DNA of 64,000 bases from Adiantum capillus-veneris (taxonomy: Eukaryota; Streptophyta; Polypodiopsida; Polypodiales; Pteridaceae), in assembly GCA_014529385.2 (NCBI GenBank), contig CM043958.1:146471734-146535733 (forward strand), given 5' to 3'. How positions within the stretch are numbered: position 1 is the first letter of the stretch; each line of letters starts with the position of its first letter. Shown piece after piece: positions 32,376-42,950 of this stretch. Under the pieces are notes generated by a model. That model saw only the letters and a program-made list of their open reading frames with translations. It made no database searches and was not told the origin of the DNA. Both the position numbers and the translations under genes were made by a program.

Positions 32376-33499
32376 GTCCCCAAAAGCACCTTCCTCTGAT
32401 GTCTGGCTCTAGTCTGGCGGCACTCCTCATCGTACCAGTTTTTCTGAGGCAGGCTCCCTGATCGGCGTCTCTGCTCAGGCTTGGTGTGTGGGTATGCCTC
32501 TGCTGCTGCATCATGTAATGTCTGTGTTAGTATAGTAGTTAGCTCCTCCAGAGGTCGCCCCGGGTCCACAGTGCATAGGCGTCTGTAGATTCCGTCTATG
32601 TACACAGAATCCGTCTCCCGTGTGAAGGTGTAGCGAGTAGGGGCTGCTACCCGTGGCCTGTGTGTTACACTGAACTGGAAGGAGACGGTCATCGACGCCG
32701 GAGCATGGTCCACTGCCACCTCGACCGGTCTGGGCCCAACTGTATGATTGTGGATAGTAGAGATGAGATTCGGCTGTGCCATGACATAGTCCACTGTGCT
32801 GGCTCCATGTCTGTGTGGGAAGCATGTGAAACCTCGCGCAACAAGAAATCTCTGTAGGCCATTCAAGATGGCCAATCCATGTGCGGTGCCCATGTCTATC
32901 AAGTGTCGCCCGTACTCAGTATATTCCACATCGTGTGATAGTTTGGACAGGCCCGTCTCTACAACATCTAGCTCTCTTAGCATCTCCTTTGAAGTGTCAT
33001 AAAACATTGTCTGGTGATGGGTAGTCCTAGCATTGAAGTCCCCTAGAATGATAATGTCACCATCTCTAGAGAACTCCCATATGTCATCATCCAAAATAGA
33101 GAAAGGGGACTGTCCTCTGGGTGATGCATAAACTGATGTACTCGGGGGAAAGTAGCAAATAGCAAGGTATAGATATCTGCCTGTCTCTGCTTTCAATCTC
33201 ACCCACATGTACCTATCGTGCTCATCCCTCCGGGCTATATGTATCAATGGTTGCAGATCCTCTCTAAATAACACTTCCACTCCCCCCGAGCCCCGTCCTA
33301 TGTGCTTTGAGCGTGTCTCCTGTCTGTAAGTTGTCTCCCACCTGTATCCATTGATGTGAGGCATGGATTGCCCAGGGGCGTGGTGTGTCTCAGAGTAAAA
33401 GATGATGTCTCTTCCTAGTAAAGCTATCCTTAAAAGCACCCACGTCAAGACGCATAGATCCATTACAGTTCCAGGCAGCCACTTGGAGTGTGGTCCCAT
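32279..33499 (-). pseudogene. LINE-C copy 1 ORF2 endonuclease domain (open 406 codons)
   Basis: The longest intact frame of LINE-C. It shows IIFYSETHHAPGQSMPHING (catalytic Glu), RYLYLAICYFPPSTSVY, DIIILGDFNARTTHHQ, HGASTVDYVMAQ and VAVDHAPASMTVSF: the full set of apurinic-endonuclease motifs. It is followed by a linker rich in Arg that ends SSKIYTN at 32279. The fingers and palm start of reverse transcriptase, including the motif A seen in copy 3 (VDFCKAFDT), are deleted between here and about 32230. Confidence 0.85.
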
Positions 33500-33512
33500 A
33501 AGTCTCGCACCG

Positions 33513-34494
33513 TCATGTGGAGCGTCGCTCTAGGATTACCACTCTTCCATCTCGGTAAAAGGCAATCTTGCCTTTTCCCCTTGCCGCTCTAATCTCCGGC
33601 ATTACTTCCTGCATATGAGCGATGTGCGAGAGGGTGAGATCATCCCCGAGAAAGATGCCCGTCTCTTTAAGAGCTGGTCTTTTCTTCAAGAAGGACTTCT
33701 TCGCTTCCATGGAGGGAAAACGGAGGATGAGTGCTCTTTCTTTTGAGGTTTCCCCACTGCTTCCATTTTTCTTTATGTTGTCCACTCTCCATGCTCTTGT
33801 GTGCGTCGGCTCATGAACCCCCATCAGGGCTATGAGTTCTTTTACCTGTTCTTCCACATTGCCTTTGTCTTTAAGACCGCAAATTCTCACATGTAAAGCG
33901 CACACCTGTCTTCTTTGCTCCTCCTCTAGTGTCTGATTAATGATAGTGGGTGTGGATGTGGGCGTTATTTCCTTGCCTTTTCCTTTCTTGGCCACCTTGA
34001 TCCATTTCTCGGCTTCATCCGCCTTCTGTTGAGTTTTGGTAAGAACATCCACCCAAGAAGTCGTCATTTCTTTGTGTTGCTCTTCTCCCTCTTTGATGGC
34101 CTGTACTTGCTCCTTGATCGTGTTGATTTCTTCGATTATTGAGGGTTGCAGTTCGCCCTCTTACAGTGTGTTTCTTGATTGTGCTTCGGCCAGATCTTTC
34201 TTGAGTGATGCAATCTCTTCATCCTGAGTCGTCACTCGGTCTTCCAGCGTATTTATCTTGCTCTCTTGGATCAACACGCGTCCTTCGAGCATGTTTATTG
34301 TGCCCAAGAGATTGCGGTTCATCTTGGTGATGGTCTCCGTCATTTCCTCTTTGCACTTTTGAATGGCATCCTCTTTTCACCAAGAGGCCAAGGGCCCGCA
34401 ACTTGGAGCTTGCATGTTGGGAAGCTCGTGTCCACTGACTTGAGTCCCTTTGGCGGCTCATGATGGGCTCGTCCAGAAAACGGCCCGAGACCAT
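33513..34494 (-). pseudogene. LINE-C copy 1 ORF1: coiled coil and RRM-like, no zinc knuckle
   Basis: Sense order: a basic N-terminus (MSRQRDSSQW, start near 34461, or 34494), a heptad-like coiled coil NMLEGRVLIQESKINTLEDR (34343-34161), then a Lys-rich linker and an RRM-like strand LHVRICGLKDKGNVEEQVKE. A C-terminal part follows with FPSMEAKKSFLKKRP and GIFLGDDLTLSHIAHMQEV, ending VVILERRST at 33513. This coiled-coil, RRM and C-terminal-domain plan is that of vertebrate-type L1 ORF1p, unlike the DUF4283/CCHC ORF1 of LINE-A and LINE-B. Frameshifts and one stop near 34160 break it. Confidence 0.75.
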
Positions 34495-34499
34495 GTCTT

Positions 34500-35208
34500 G
34501 CTTGACGCGCGCGGGAGCCTTGGTGGCACCGCGCGGAGTTGAAGTTTAGCTGAGTGCGGAAGCGTCTTTAGGATCAATGTTGAGCAAACGGGCCATTCGT
34601 GCCTTGAGCGTATATTTAAGAGGTCCCCCTGGAACTCTCTCAGGCCACTTTGGGCTAACTTGGAAAAATGCCGAAAAGTCCCTGGTGGGCTGAACCTGCC
34701 AACAGCCCGTCAGTTGAGAACGAGGAGCGCCATGGGCGTGCGTTCATGAATGTGCATGGCTGATCTCGAAGAGGAAGCCGAGGTCTCCCCGTGGAGTACC
34801 TAAACGTCCAAATCGGACATACCGTCCGCGTGTAGCATCGAGCCGATGCTCGCCGAAACGAACCGACTACGAATCTGCCGCAGCCTTCGTCTGCGAACGA
34901 GGAGCGCCTCAGGCGTGCGTTCGTGAATGTACATAGCTGAGCTTGAAGAGGAAGTCAAGACCTCCGCGTGGAGTACTTGAACGTCCAAAACGGATCACCT
35001 GTCCGCGTGTGGCGCCTTGCCGATGTTTGCTGAAGAGACCCGCCGGCTACGAGCCGACGGCCCCGAAACTGGGTCATGGAGTCCCCATGCGTGGCGGACT
35101 CCCCCGATTACCTCCACGTGATGAAGTGGGGGGGGACACTCCCGTTACCGGGCACTCTCAAACCCCCGCACGTGTCCATAGTACCTAGACGGTGAGGTGA
35201 GGTGAGGT

Positions 35209-35211
<3 letters not shown>
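34500..35211 (-). promoter_or_regulatory. LINE-C 5' UTR
   Basis: Region upstream of ORF1 on the sense strand. It includes the 177-bp monomers and ends at (GGTGA)4 on the plus strand. No open frame of note. Confidence 0.55.
34716..35070 (-). repeat. LINE-C 5' UTR tandem monomers, about 177 bp
   Basis: AACGAGGAGCGCC starts at 34719 and 34896, and the following 170 bp match in order (GGCGTGCGTTC, TGAATGT, GAAGAGGAAG, GTGGAGTAC, AACGTCCAAA, GTCCGCGTGT). Two imperfect units occupy most of the 5' UTR. Confidence 0.8.

Positions 35212-35265
<54 letters not shown>
35191..35265. repeat. (GGTGA)4 then (GA)n microsatellite
   Basis: GGTGA repeats at 35191-35210 followed by GA to 35265. It separates the LINE-C 5' end from the PSI splice acceptor at 35284. 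Confidence 0.95.
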
Positions 35266-35268
<3 letters not shown>

Positions 35269-35284
35269 TTCTTCTCTTGTCCAG

Positions 35285-35377
35285 GAATGAGCTGAAAATA
35301 TTTTCAGGAGAAGTAGTTCGTTTTGGGAATCATTGTCGAGATCCTCAATGGCACCAATTGGATCGACTCTTCCAAAA
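35285..35377 (+). CDS. PSI: PSI exon a
   Basis: Acceptor TTCTCTTGTCCAG, donor GTGAGC at 35378. It encodes NELKIFSGEVVRFGNHC and DPQWHQLDRLFQ, a hallmark block of the family just after DUF3475. It enters with one base of a split codon and leaves with two. It begins only 19 bp after the (GA)n array beside LINE-C copy 1. Confidence 0.9.
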
Positions 35378-35515
35378 GTGAGCCTCTTTAATTTTAGCGT
35401 TTCTTTTGGTGTTGTTTTTTCATGCAAAAGGTAACTTTTTTTCTAGCAATGAAGCTATACTTCCTGTGCACGAGTTTAATGACAAGCTTCTGATATCATG
35501 CTTCTTGGATTAAAG

Positions 35516-35606
35516 TCTGGATCTGGAGGGTTTTACACAAAGGCAGACTAGGGAAGAGGCAGAGAATGAAATGCAAAACTTGATGACTTCAGCACAATAT
35601 ACAGCT
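35516..35606 (+). CDS. PSI: PSI exon b
   Basis: Acceptor ATTAAAG at 35515, donor GTAAGT at 35607. One base completes the split codon, then 30 codons encode FTQRQTREEAENEMQNLM and end SAQYTA, matching the family block before LYHELHALDRFE. The next intron runs 8.3 kb. Confidence 0.88.
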
Positions 35607-36247
35607 GTAAGTTTCTCAGAGTTGCTGTTTGTGAGTCAAAGCCAGGGCTCAAAAATATGTTGCACATGCTGTGAGTCTTTTGAAGTTCAAGGGACAGTTT
35701 AGGTGTAAAAGTGAAATTGTGAATCTTGCTGATTGATTGATGATCCCTGGCGTGTTATTCAAGGATTTTTGCAGAATGGTTTTCACCTTTTCAATTGTGA
35801 GTTTAAGGTGACTCTCTCTCATATCCTGATTACAAGCATGGGTACACGGGATGCTGCTTGGCTGAAAGCAACAAACAGTCCTTTTTGAAAATGGGTTTCT
35901 CCATTCTGCTGTCTCTCTTCAGTTGTAAACACGGTATGAAGGGCTGTCCAAGACTGCAATGGCAATGTATGATGGAGCTGATTGTTAAATGGCTTGTGGA
36001 TGACTGCCAGGAGTCTATACCTTGCACTTTCCTTTAAATGTGAATCTGGGCATATCCTGGATTCTTTAAGCTAGGTTTATATAAGGCTGCAATCGCAATG
36101 CATCCACTCCTCCTGCTGATGCCAAAAATTATTCGTCCGATACGCTTTGGGCTGAAGTTGCAGTCTTTTAGTCCTATTCCACTGTTTGATGAAAATTCAG
36201 GCTTCAAAAGCGTTCCATGAATGAAAATGCAGTACACTTGCCTCCTC
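35607..36247 (+). other. PSI intron, unrecognised part
   Basis: No coding or mobile-element signal was recognised, except 36029-36077, which resembles 2218-2262 (GTGAATCTGGGC-TATCC). Confidence 0.5.
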
Positions 36248-37025
36248 TGTTAGAGTTATGGCATCTCTCTGGATTCATTCAGTTGGTCCTAGACTCCTAG
36301 TTTCTCCCAGCGACAGGTGTTAGGGAGTGAGGACTGTTTTGTGGCTGTGCCTGGGCAGAGTGAGGTTGTTCTCATGTGGGGATTTTGCAGCCATGTTTAG
36401 CTTGGTTGGTCCCATGGCCATGTAGGCTCTTGCAGGCCTCGGATATTTTATTCCAGCCTCTCCTATTTTTTCCTCAGGCACTGGTACCATCTGCTGCCTT
36501 GTGCCATGCTTTCCCCTATTTTATGAGGTCGTGAGGCATGAGGCTGGGTTGGTCAGCTGGCTGAGGTACATATATATGTGCCCGGGGGGGGGGGGGGGTT
36601 ACTTCTACAAACACATCAGTTAGAACTCACAGGGGGGCAGCCTCTCGGGTGCAGATGAGGGCAAGGCTGGCAGGTACTGGAGGACATCTTCCTAGCGTTT
36701 CTGCCCAGCTTCTCGTGCACTTCCCTCCTCAGGGCAGCCTTACATGGCTTTCTGTTCTTGTAGTGGCAGAGTTTCTCATCTGAGATCCAGATTCAGATCT
36801 AGTTTGCCAGGAGGAGATGCGCTAGATCTATGCTCTAAGAGCATGTTAGAGGTGGTACCCATGCGGAGACCATGTCAGTGGTCTCTTGTGCATGAGCAGA
36901 TGGCAGTAGCACTCACAATTGTGTGTACCTCGGGTCTATCCATTGGGGCATGTCAGATCTGTCATGGACCACCCTTGGTCACTTGTGTGAGTAGTTTGTT
37001 ATCAGCATGGAGAGCCTTTCCTAGA

Positions 37026-37057
<32 letters not shown>

Positions 37058-37250
37058 ATTTTCAGATGTCCGTCTCTTCTTACCTCAATGATCTCTCTTC
37101 TCCACAGTTGCCTTGTTCATTCATATGGCATTTGAGGTGTTCTCTTGTGTGAGAGGATCTTATCAGAGTGAGCGAGATTGGAATCAAGGTGTCCATCGGA
37201 TCACACGCCAGTTCTTGTCTTCACTGCATCTTCCGCTGCCTATTCTGACA
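36248..37250 (+). repeat. Candidate copia-type LTR before a primer-binding site
   Basis: The right end CTATTCTGACA is followed directly by TGGTATCAGAGCC, as at an LTR end. The left end is uncertain: TGTTAGAGTT at 36248 or TGTTAGGGAG at 36318. It contains a G run (about 36583-36598) and a (CT)n stretch near 37030-37058. No second LTR was found. Confidence 0.4.
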
Positions 37251-37263
37251 TGGTATCAGAGCC
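37251..37263 (+). promoter_or_regulatory. Primer-binding site, tRNA-Met type
   Basis: TGGTATCAGAGCC, 13 bases matching the copia and gypsy primer sites elsewhere in the window. Confidence 0.65.
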
Positions 37264-38170
37264 CTAGGTGACGGAACCACCTTGGATGCTCGGTATACGC
37301 TGATCCGGTGCCGTTTTGGACTTGATTGAGAGTGAAGAAGCTTGCTGTTTTTTTCTGGTCGGGGGCTGATTTGGGTATGTGGAGGCTATGGATCCTCGTC
37401 TACGACTTCCCTGTCTTTTACCCTTGATTACCCCGACCTCTCTTCACCAAGGAAAGTCGATGGAGGTTACACAATGTGGAGCATTGCTGGATTGTTTCGG
37501 TTTTCCCAGATGGAGTTATGTTGCCGTGCCTTTCGGCAAGGGGACCATGCATGCGGCTTACCTAGGCCATCTCACCCAGTTGGGAACATATTTGGGTGGC
37601 ACATCACGCAACACAGATGCAATCACAAGACATCAAGACATAAATTCTCCAATGAATAGTCCCCCTGAGAACCAAGGTCCATGCCATGAGAAATGCAAAG
37701 GCCACACATCCCTATGAATACTCCCTCCGAAAACCTAAGTCTGAGCCATGAGATTCAAAGGCCATATACAACCAAACATCCCCGAAACCACAGCCTGCGA
37801 CGTTTGGAGGTTCCATGTACAACTAAACGCTCCCTAGACCACAACGTGCGTCGGTTAGAGGTTTCTAATTACAACATCCACATGAATACTCCTCAAGGCC
37901 CGAGCGATGAGTTGATTCAGATCTTTCAATCACTATTTTCCATTGAATACTCCTCCCATACCAATGTACGAGCCATGAGTTATTAACAAGGAATAATACA
38001 ATTGAAAACCAGAATCAATCAACCTCAATCGACATCAAGCCAAGTTCAAAATAGATAAATTCTATTTCAAACAATTTTGCAAACATTATTCTCACACAAA
38101 GTTCAAAAGTATCTAAATACAAAGCAAACTTATAATCATTCTGGGTTTGTCTCTGCTAGTCGAACTTGAA
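37264..38170. other. Retroelement-derived intron sequence with GAATACTCC repeats
   Basis: Open stretches near 37340-37720 match no family I recognise. From 37650 to 37985, four degenerate units of the form GAATA(G/C)TCC...GAGCCATGAG occur (near 37653, 37715, 37884 and 37946). Confidence 0.4.
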
Positions 38171-38179
38171 GTACGATTG

Positions 38180-38420
38180 CCTTGTCGTTCTATACCAAAG
38201 AAATGGTTCAAATTTAGATATGAATGGTAGCATCGTTCTTGTTGTGCCATGGCATGCCCAAAAGAGCGTTGCAATGCCCAAAGTTCATGTGAAAGTCTGC
38301 CTTGCCATTGTACGCTTGGATGTTGACTGAAAGAACACCAATGAGTGGTACAACTTTATTACCCCGTGGCTAGCTCGATCACAAGTTCTCCATGTTACAT
38401 GCTTGGACACTCCCAAGCGA
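38180..38420 (-). pseudogene. Gypsy protease remnant
   Basis: The minus strand reads VVPLIGVLSVNIQAYNGKAD then GHCNALLGMPWHNKNDATIH. This matches the C-terminal half of gypsy/pararetrovirus retropepsins (hydrophobic strand, LLGMPW, then a short tail). It lies beside a (GA)n array and LINE-C copy 2. No other part of this element was identified with certainty. Confidence 0.55.
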
Positions 38421-38466
38421 GACATCAGTAGCAACAGAAGAACATAAACTGCAAAATCACTGAACT

Positions 38467-38468
<2 letters not shown>

Positions 38469-38562
<94 letters not shown>
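38469..38562. repeat. (GA)n microsatellite
   Basis: About 47 GA units, directly at the 3' end of LINE-C copy 2, followed by three ATGAA-type units. Confidence 0.97.
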
Positions 38563-38565
<3 letters not shown>

Positions 38566-39188
38566 AATGAAATGAAATGTTATATTAACGTCTTCAAAAG
38601 GCCAAAATGACCTATAAACCAAAGCGTTACAATGTGGTGAATCTGATACAAAGTCAGAGTAACAAAATGATAAAATAAAAGTACCGTGGGATCCTAAACT
38701 GGTAGGTGTGAACTAAGCAGCTAGCTGGGATAGCTATATCACAAGTCACAAGAAATCCAGCATCGGTTGCTGGCGGATCTCATCAATCTCCTGCATGGAT
38801 AGTAGTCTGACGGGGCGTCGTGCATGTCGGGCCAAAGTTATCTGAATCCTCTGATGTAGCCTCCGTCTATGCTGTGTAGTCCTCCGTAGTCGCGGGCGTC
38901 TGGATCTCCCCAGCTCAGTCGCTCGATCGATCAATGTGCCTCTGGTGTGAGGCGACAAGATCTGCTGTGGTAATAGCTCCTCTAGGTGTCCAGTGTCTGC
39001 TCTAAAGAAGTCTGTGATGTGTCTCTTGAGACTGGCTAGCCTCTCCTCTCATCAGACTCTCTCTGTGTCTGCGCAACTCGAGCAGGAACAAACCCATGCA
39101 TCTTTGATCCTCGTAGCTCATGACTCTGGACAGTGGTCCAAAGCCCTCTCTGAACAAGCAGTGGAAGCGGCCTCGTATCTCGTAGTAG
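38562..39188 (-). mobile_element. LINE-C copy 2, 5'-truncated
   Basis: The 3' end (GTCTTTTGAAGACG-like, ...TTAATATAACATTTCATTTC on the sense strand) and the C-terminal ORF2 part (YYEIRGRFHCLFREGFGPLS, then ELRRHRESLMRGE) match copy 1. The 5' side stops within ORF2 at about 39188, against an LTR fragment. The 3' terminus runs into (TC)n on the sense strand. Confidence 0.8.
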
Positions 39189-39956
39189 ACAGAGAGAATT
39201 GACACGGCACGGCGGAGTTTCGAGCCAAGATGCACTAGCCCTAAAGATTGGCGGCCCTTCCGGCATTTCTTTATTATTATGCTTGCAAAGTACAACTCTC
39301 TCTAAGATTGTGTCCATATGCTTTGCAGAGGAGTAGCCCAAAGGGCGCTTTCAAACAGTTTAAGGGATGCCAAAAAGTACAGTCCCAAAAGCATTCAATC
39401 TATAGGCATTTCACCACAAAAAGCATCTGGACCAAAATCACTACGTAAAACTGTCCACAACCAGCTTGCTACATGGCACTGTTAGCACAAATCACAAAAT
39501 TCCGAACAACTTGCCACGTCAGCCATAGTTACCGGGGAACGCTCCCTAGCCCCTGTTCCGGCGTTCCGGGGGACAGTTCCCTTCCCGAACGTTCCGGAAC
39601 GTCCCGGAATGTTTGACATTCCGGGTGGCCAATGCAAACCGGAACGGCCGTTCCGGAACGTTCCGAAACGCCCCCGGACCGTTCCGGAATACCCCTGGAA
39701 CGGCCAACGGCCACAAACAAATTTGGCAAAAATTGAAAAAATTGAAGTAAATGTTTGGGCTTCTTTTGAAAGTGTGCAAGGCCTCAAGGACTCATAAAAT
39801 GCACCCCCCTCCCCCTTTCTCTTCACAAGCTAATCCTCAAGGCTCAAGCTCTCCCCTCTCACTCTCAAGATCTCTCCCTCTCAAGACTCACTCTCTCAAG
39901 GCTCAAGGCTTCAAGCCTTCAAGCTCTCTTCCTCTCCCTCCCACTCTCTCAAATCT

Positions 39957-40012
<56 letters not shown>

Positions 40013-40513
40013 CTAGTCATAGCAAGGTTGAATGGTCTTCAAAACGAGTTTTTTGTGAGTATTAGAGTCAAAGCACTCTAATACTCCTTGTATTTAAACA
40101 CAAGGAGCTAAAAATTGCACTATTTGGGTGTTTTTTATACCTCCCGTTCCGCGACGTTCCCGTTCCGGACCCCTAGCCGTTCCCCCGTTCCGCGGGGATC
40201 CCGTTGCCGTTCCCGTTCCGCGTTCCGGGTAACTATGACGTCAGCAGCACATCACAATTTCCAAGAATCCGTATGGTCTGCCACATCAGCATGTTAGTGC
40301 GATTTACAAAAATCAGGTCTAGACGTCAAGCTTTTGATATTTTGGGTTTATGCGCCTCAGCCGATGCTCCATAAGTTCTTTTAAGTTAAGAGGGGGTTAG
40401 GTATTTAAAACCCTAACCCCTTAGGCCCCATCGGCCATCTTCTTGGTTTAGTATCTCTTGTCTTCTCTGCCATTCCTTTCCAATTGGGCACACCATGTCA
40501 TCACTTGGTGACA
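39189..40513 (-). repeat. Gypsy 3' LTR, truncated, carrying a hAT element
   Basis: The minus strand starts TGTCACCAAGTGATGAC at 40513, like the long gypsy LTR, and is preceded by a polypurine tract (CTTTCAAGAAGGGGAAA, 40514-40530). Without the 714-bp hAT it is about 600 bp. Its 3' end is lost against LINE-C copy 2. A degenerate form of the shared motif is at about 39252-39276. Confidence 0.7.
39524..40237. mobile_element. Non-autonomous hAT-type element, 714 bp
   Basis: Terminal inverted repeats CATAGTTACCGGGGAACG and (reversed) CATAGTTACCCGGAACG are flanked by the 8-bp duplication ACGTCAGC at 39516-39523 and 40238-40245. An 8-bp duplication is typical of hAT. Both subterminal regions (39540-39710, 40140-40230) are packed with GTTCCG/CGGAAC words. 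The middle holds (CT)n near 39968-40006 and a perfect 12-bp stem hairpin (GAGTATTAGAGT, about 40056-40085). No transposase is encoded. Confidence 0.85.
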
Positions 40514-41460
40514 TTTCCCCTTCTTGAAAGAATTTTAATCGCCCTCAATTACATTTATTAAAACAGCCAAAGGCGAGAAACTCTCTTCAGTAGACACTGA
40601 TTCTATATACTTATACACCAGACTCCACCAATCCAACACTTGTACAAAGACATCAGTCAACTGATCAATCATGTTTTCGTTGAGGGTCTCAGATACAAAT
40701 CATGATCATGGTAACCATTTAGCAATCAGATTGAGACCGCGTTGATCTTTCCACGGATATCTTGATCTACTAAATCTTGTTACTAACAGATGCAAATCCT
40801 TTCTTTTCACATTTCAATCAAGCAAACTATGCCCATGACCATTCCACAAGACAGTACATCCACATAGCATGCAATTCACAAAATCACACTTAGTTCCCAT
40901 TGAACACGGTATTTCAATCATCCAATCTAGCTATCTTATTCCGTCGAAAAGTCTTGATGCATCTAGATCATTGTACAACCATCTCATCCTTCTGGAACTC
41001 TTGATGCACTCATAGCTGTATTAAGTCATCTCATCCAACTAGACATACTGATGCACTAGAATCTCAGTCAATTCACATTCAGTTCTCATTCACTTACCCA
41101 TCACATCGAGATCTCCCTAATCTCTAACAGATGTCTATATATACTAAGTTCAAATCATTCATTAGACAAAATGCTGCAGACATTTAATCTTTCTCTACAT
41201 GTCCCTAACAATACACACATGAAAGGGTACATGTTTTCAGTTCAATTAAGGAAATTCCCAATGCAGTGCACATCTGTTCATAAAGTCATTCCGCAAAATA
41301 TTGTCAGTTCGTCAATTTCCCTAAAATGTCAACGAGAAATTAGTGACTTTATTCAATGTAGGCAATTTGTGACAAAGAAGTGGAGTGGCTCCCCTCTTGT
41401 GCAGTCTGCACCACACCAGATTCAACCTGCTGATTCAACGATAACTTTTGGCATATACAT
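40514..41460 (-). other. Gypsy 3' spacer, unrecognised
   Basis: AT-rich, about 950 bp between the polypurine tract and the chromodomain remnant. No domain was recognised. Confidence 0.45.
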
Positions 41461-41469
41461 TGCTTATGA

Positions 41470-41620
41470 TCCAAAAGCTTCGAAGTACAACTCTCTCTGA
41501 GGAGAATTTGAGATGTTCTCCTCCTCCATCCACTTTGCATCGAGGCCCTGATGGCGAAAAAGTACCCTTGACCAAATTATCCGATGGACCTAGCTTCTCT
41601 TTCTGTTTTGTTCTTGTGCC
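41470..41620 (-). pseudogene. Gypsy chromodomain remnant
   Basis: The minus strand reads LDAKWMEEEN preceded by a decayed HRIIWSRVLFRHQ, matching the end of the chromodomain at 14574-15245 (RRFLVKFKNF...DAKWMEEEDL). Only this tail of pol remains. Confidence 0.6.
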
Positions 41621-41699
41621 CTGTGACTTGTTGGTAGCCCTACTGGCCTCCCTTGTTTGGCACTTTAATCCAGATCTTTGGAATTCTCTGATCTACTAG

Positions 41700-42950
41700 C
41701 TGATTCCCTTTATGTTCTATTAAGTTTTCTTGTCCCTTGGACCTGTTGCTAGCCTCGCTGGCCTTCCCTGTCTATGGCATTTCAATTTCAATCGTCGGAT
41801 TCTTCGATGAACTATAAGCTGATTTCCCTACTTCGTCGGAACCTTCAGATGCACTATCATCTGATTCCCTTTCTTCTCCGAAATCCTCTGATGAACTTGC
41901 ATTTGGTTTCCTTAGTTCATTGGAACCCTCGGACGCACTATCATCTGATTCCCTTACTTCTATGGAATCCTTTGATGAACTTTCATCCAGTACCTTTGAT
42001 TCATTCTCTTCACTGAAAGACTATTGCCTTGTTGAGGTGGACACTAGCGTGTCCGTAGGATAAGTCAATGAGCTGGCATGCATTCCAAAACCTTGCTTGT
42101 CATGTTGCATAAGTCTCTGAATAGAGTCGGACTTCTGTTGCAGAGAAGTTGTCGAATCTCTTTTGGCAAACCACAACAAAACCACTCAATCTGGTCCCTC
42201 AAACTGATCCTCCGAAACGAGGACATTGGCAAAAAGGTATCCCAAAACCTATGGTAGTAGTCATCCAACATGTATTTCTTAGTTATTCTCAAATGATGCC
42301 AAGCTGTGATGACATCTTCATATTCTTATGATATCCAAGTTGACGCGAAAGTTCTCTTGAATTTTACCCACTTTGTAGGTGCTTCTCTGCGTAACAATAG
42401 AGTAGACTACCATGTCTATGCGTTTCCTTTCAAGTAAGAGGCCCCCTTTCGCACCTTGGAGCGTTCCGAAACGACCTCCTGAGAAGGCGACATCAAACTG
42501 TTGTATGAACTCAAGGGCTCGATGGGCATCCTGGTAGCCTGAAAACGTGTCAAACCTGACTACTTGACCCCCATCTTTGAACTCCTTGGTCTTCTTACCC
42601 ATCTTTTCATTGTCAGAAGAGGACGAGCTCTCCTCTGAGTTGCTAGATGGCCTCCCATGCCTTCTAGACTTTTTTCAATAATCTGCTTTTCTTGCTTTTT
42701 CTCTGCTTCTTGCGCCTTTTCTCATCCTCTCTGGAACTAGAGGACGACGAACTGTTGGAACTCTTTGAAGACGAAGAGAAATCTGAGTCATCCTCGAAAC
42801 AAACACGCTTCTTGGATTTGCTTGCCGCCTCGAAAGTCGACTTCCACCGACTTCCTCTTCTTTTGAGAGTGCTTCAAACCTTTTATTAACTGGTTCATCA
42901 CCTTGTGGCTCTCAATGCTTTAGTGGATCTTAGCTTGGACAAGTAGTGGA
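41700..42950 (-). pseudogene. gag: Gypsy gag remnant next to the chromodomain tail
   Basis: The minus strand carries EFKDGGQVVRFDTFSGYQDA and ALEFIQQFDVAFSGGRF (42602-42318), then YYHRFWDTFLPMSSFRRISL and DQIEWFCCGLPKEIR (42292-42065). These align with the gag at 4330-4784. The C-terminal side (about 42030-41760) is an acidic Ser-rich stretch of imperfect repeats (SSSKDSIEVRESDDSASEGS). Between gag and the chromodomain tail all of PR, RT, RH and most of IN are deleted. The 5' LTR is missing. Confidence 0.75.

Larger units (their letters stand above)
26053..35211 (-). mobile_element. LINE-C copy 1, with internal duplication and two solo LTRs
   Basis: A minus-strand LINE of a different type. 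On the sense strand the order is: 5' UTR with two 177-bp monomers (34716-35070), ORF1 (34494-33513), ORF2 endonuclease (33499-32279), then a reverse transcriptase lacking its first half, and the C-terminal domain. The 3' terminus reads GACGTTAATATAACATTTC. About 2.7 kb (26957-29635) is repeated at 29636-32375, and each unit carries a solo LTR at the same site. The 5' end abuts (GGTGA)4-(GA)n on the plus strand and the 3' end abuts (CA)n. It lies directly upstream of a PSI exon and is antisense to that gene. Confidence 0.85.

Noticed and set aside
36744-37091. A 115-codon plus-strand frame
   Set aside because: It lies in a candidate LTR and runs into a (CT)n repeat; no family match.
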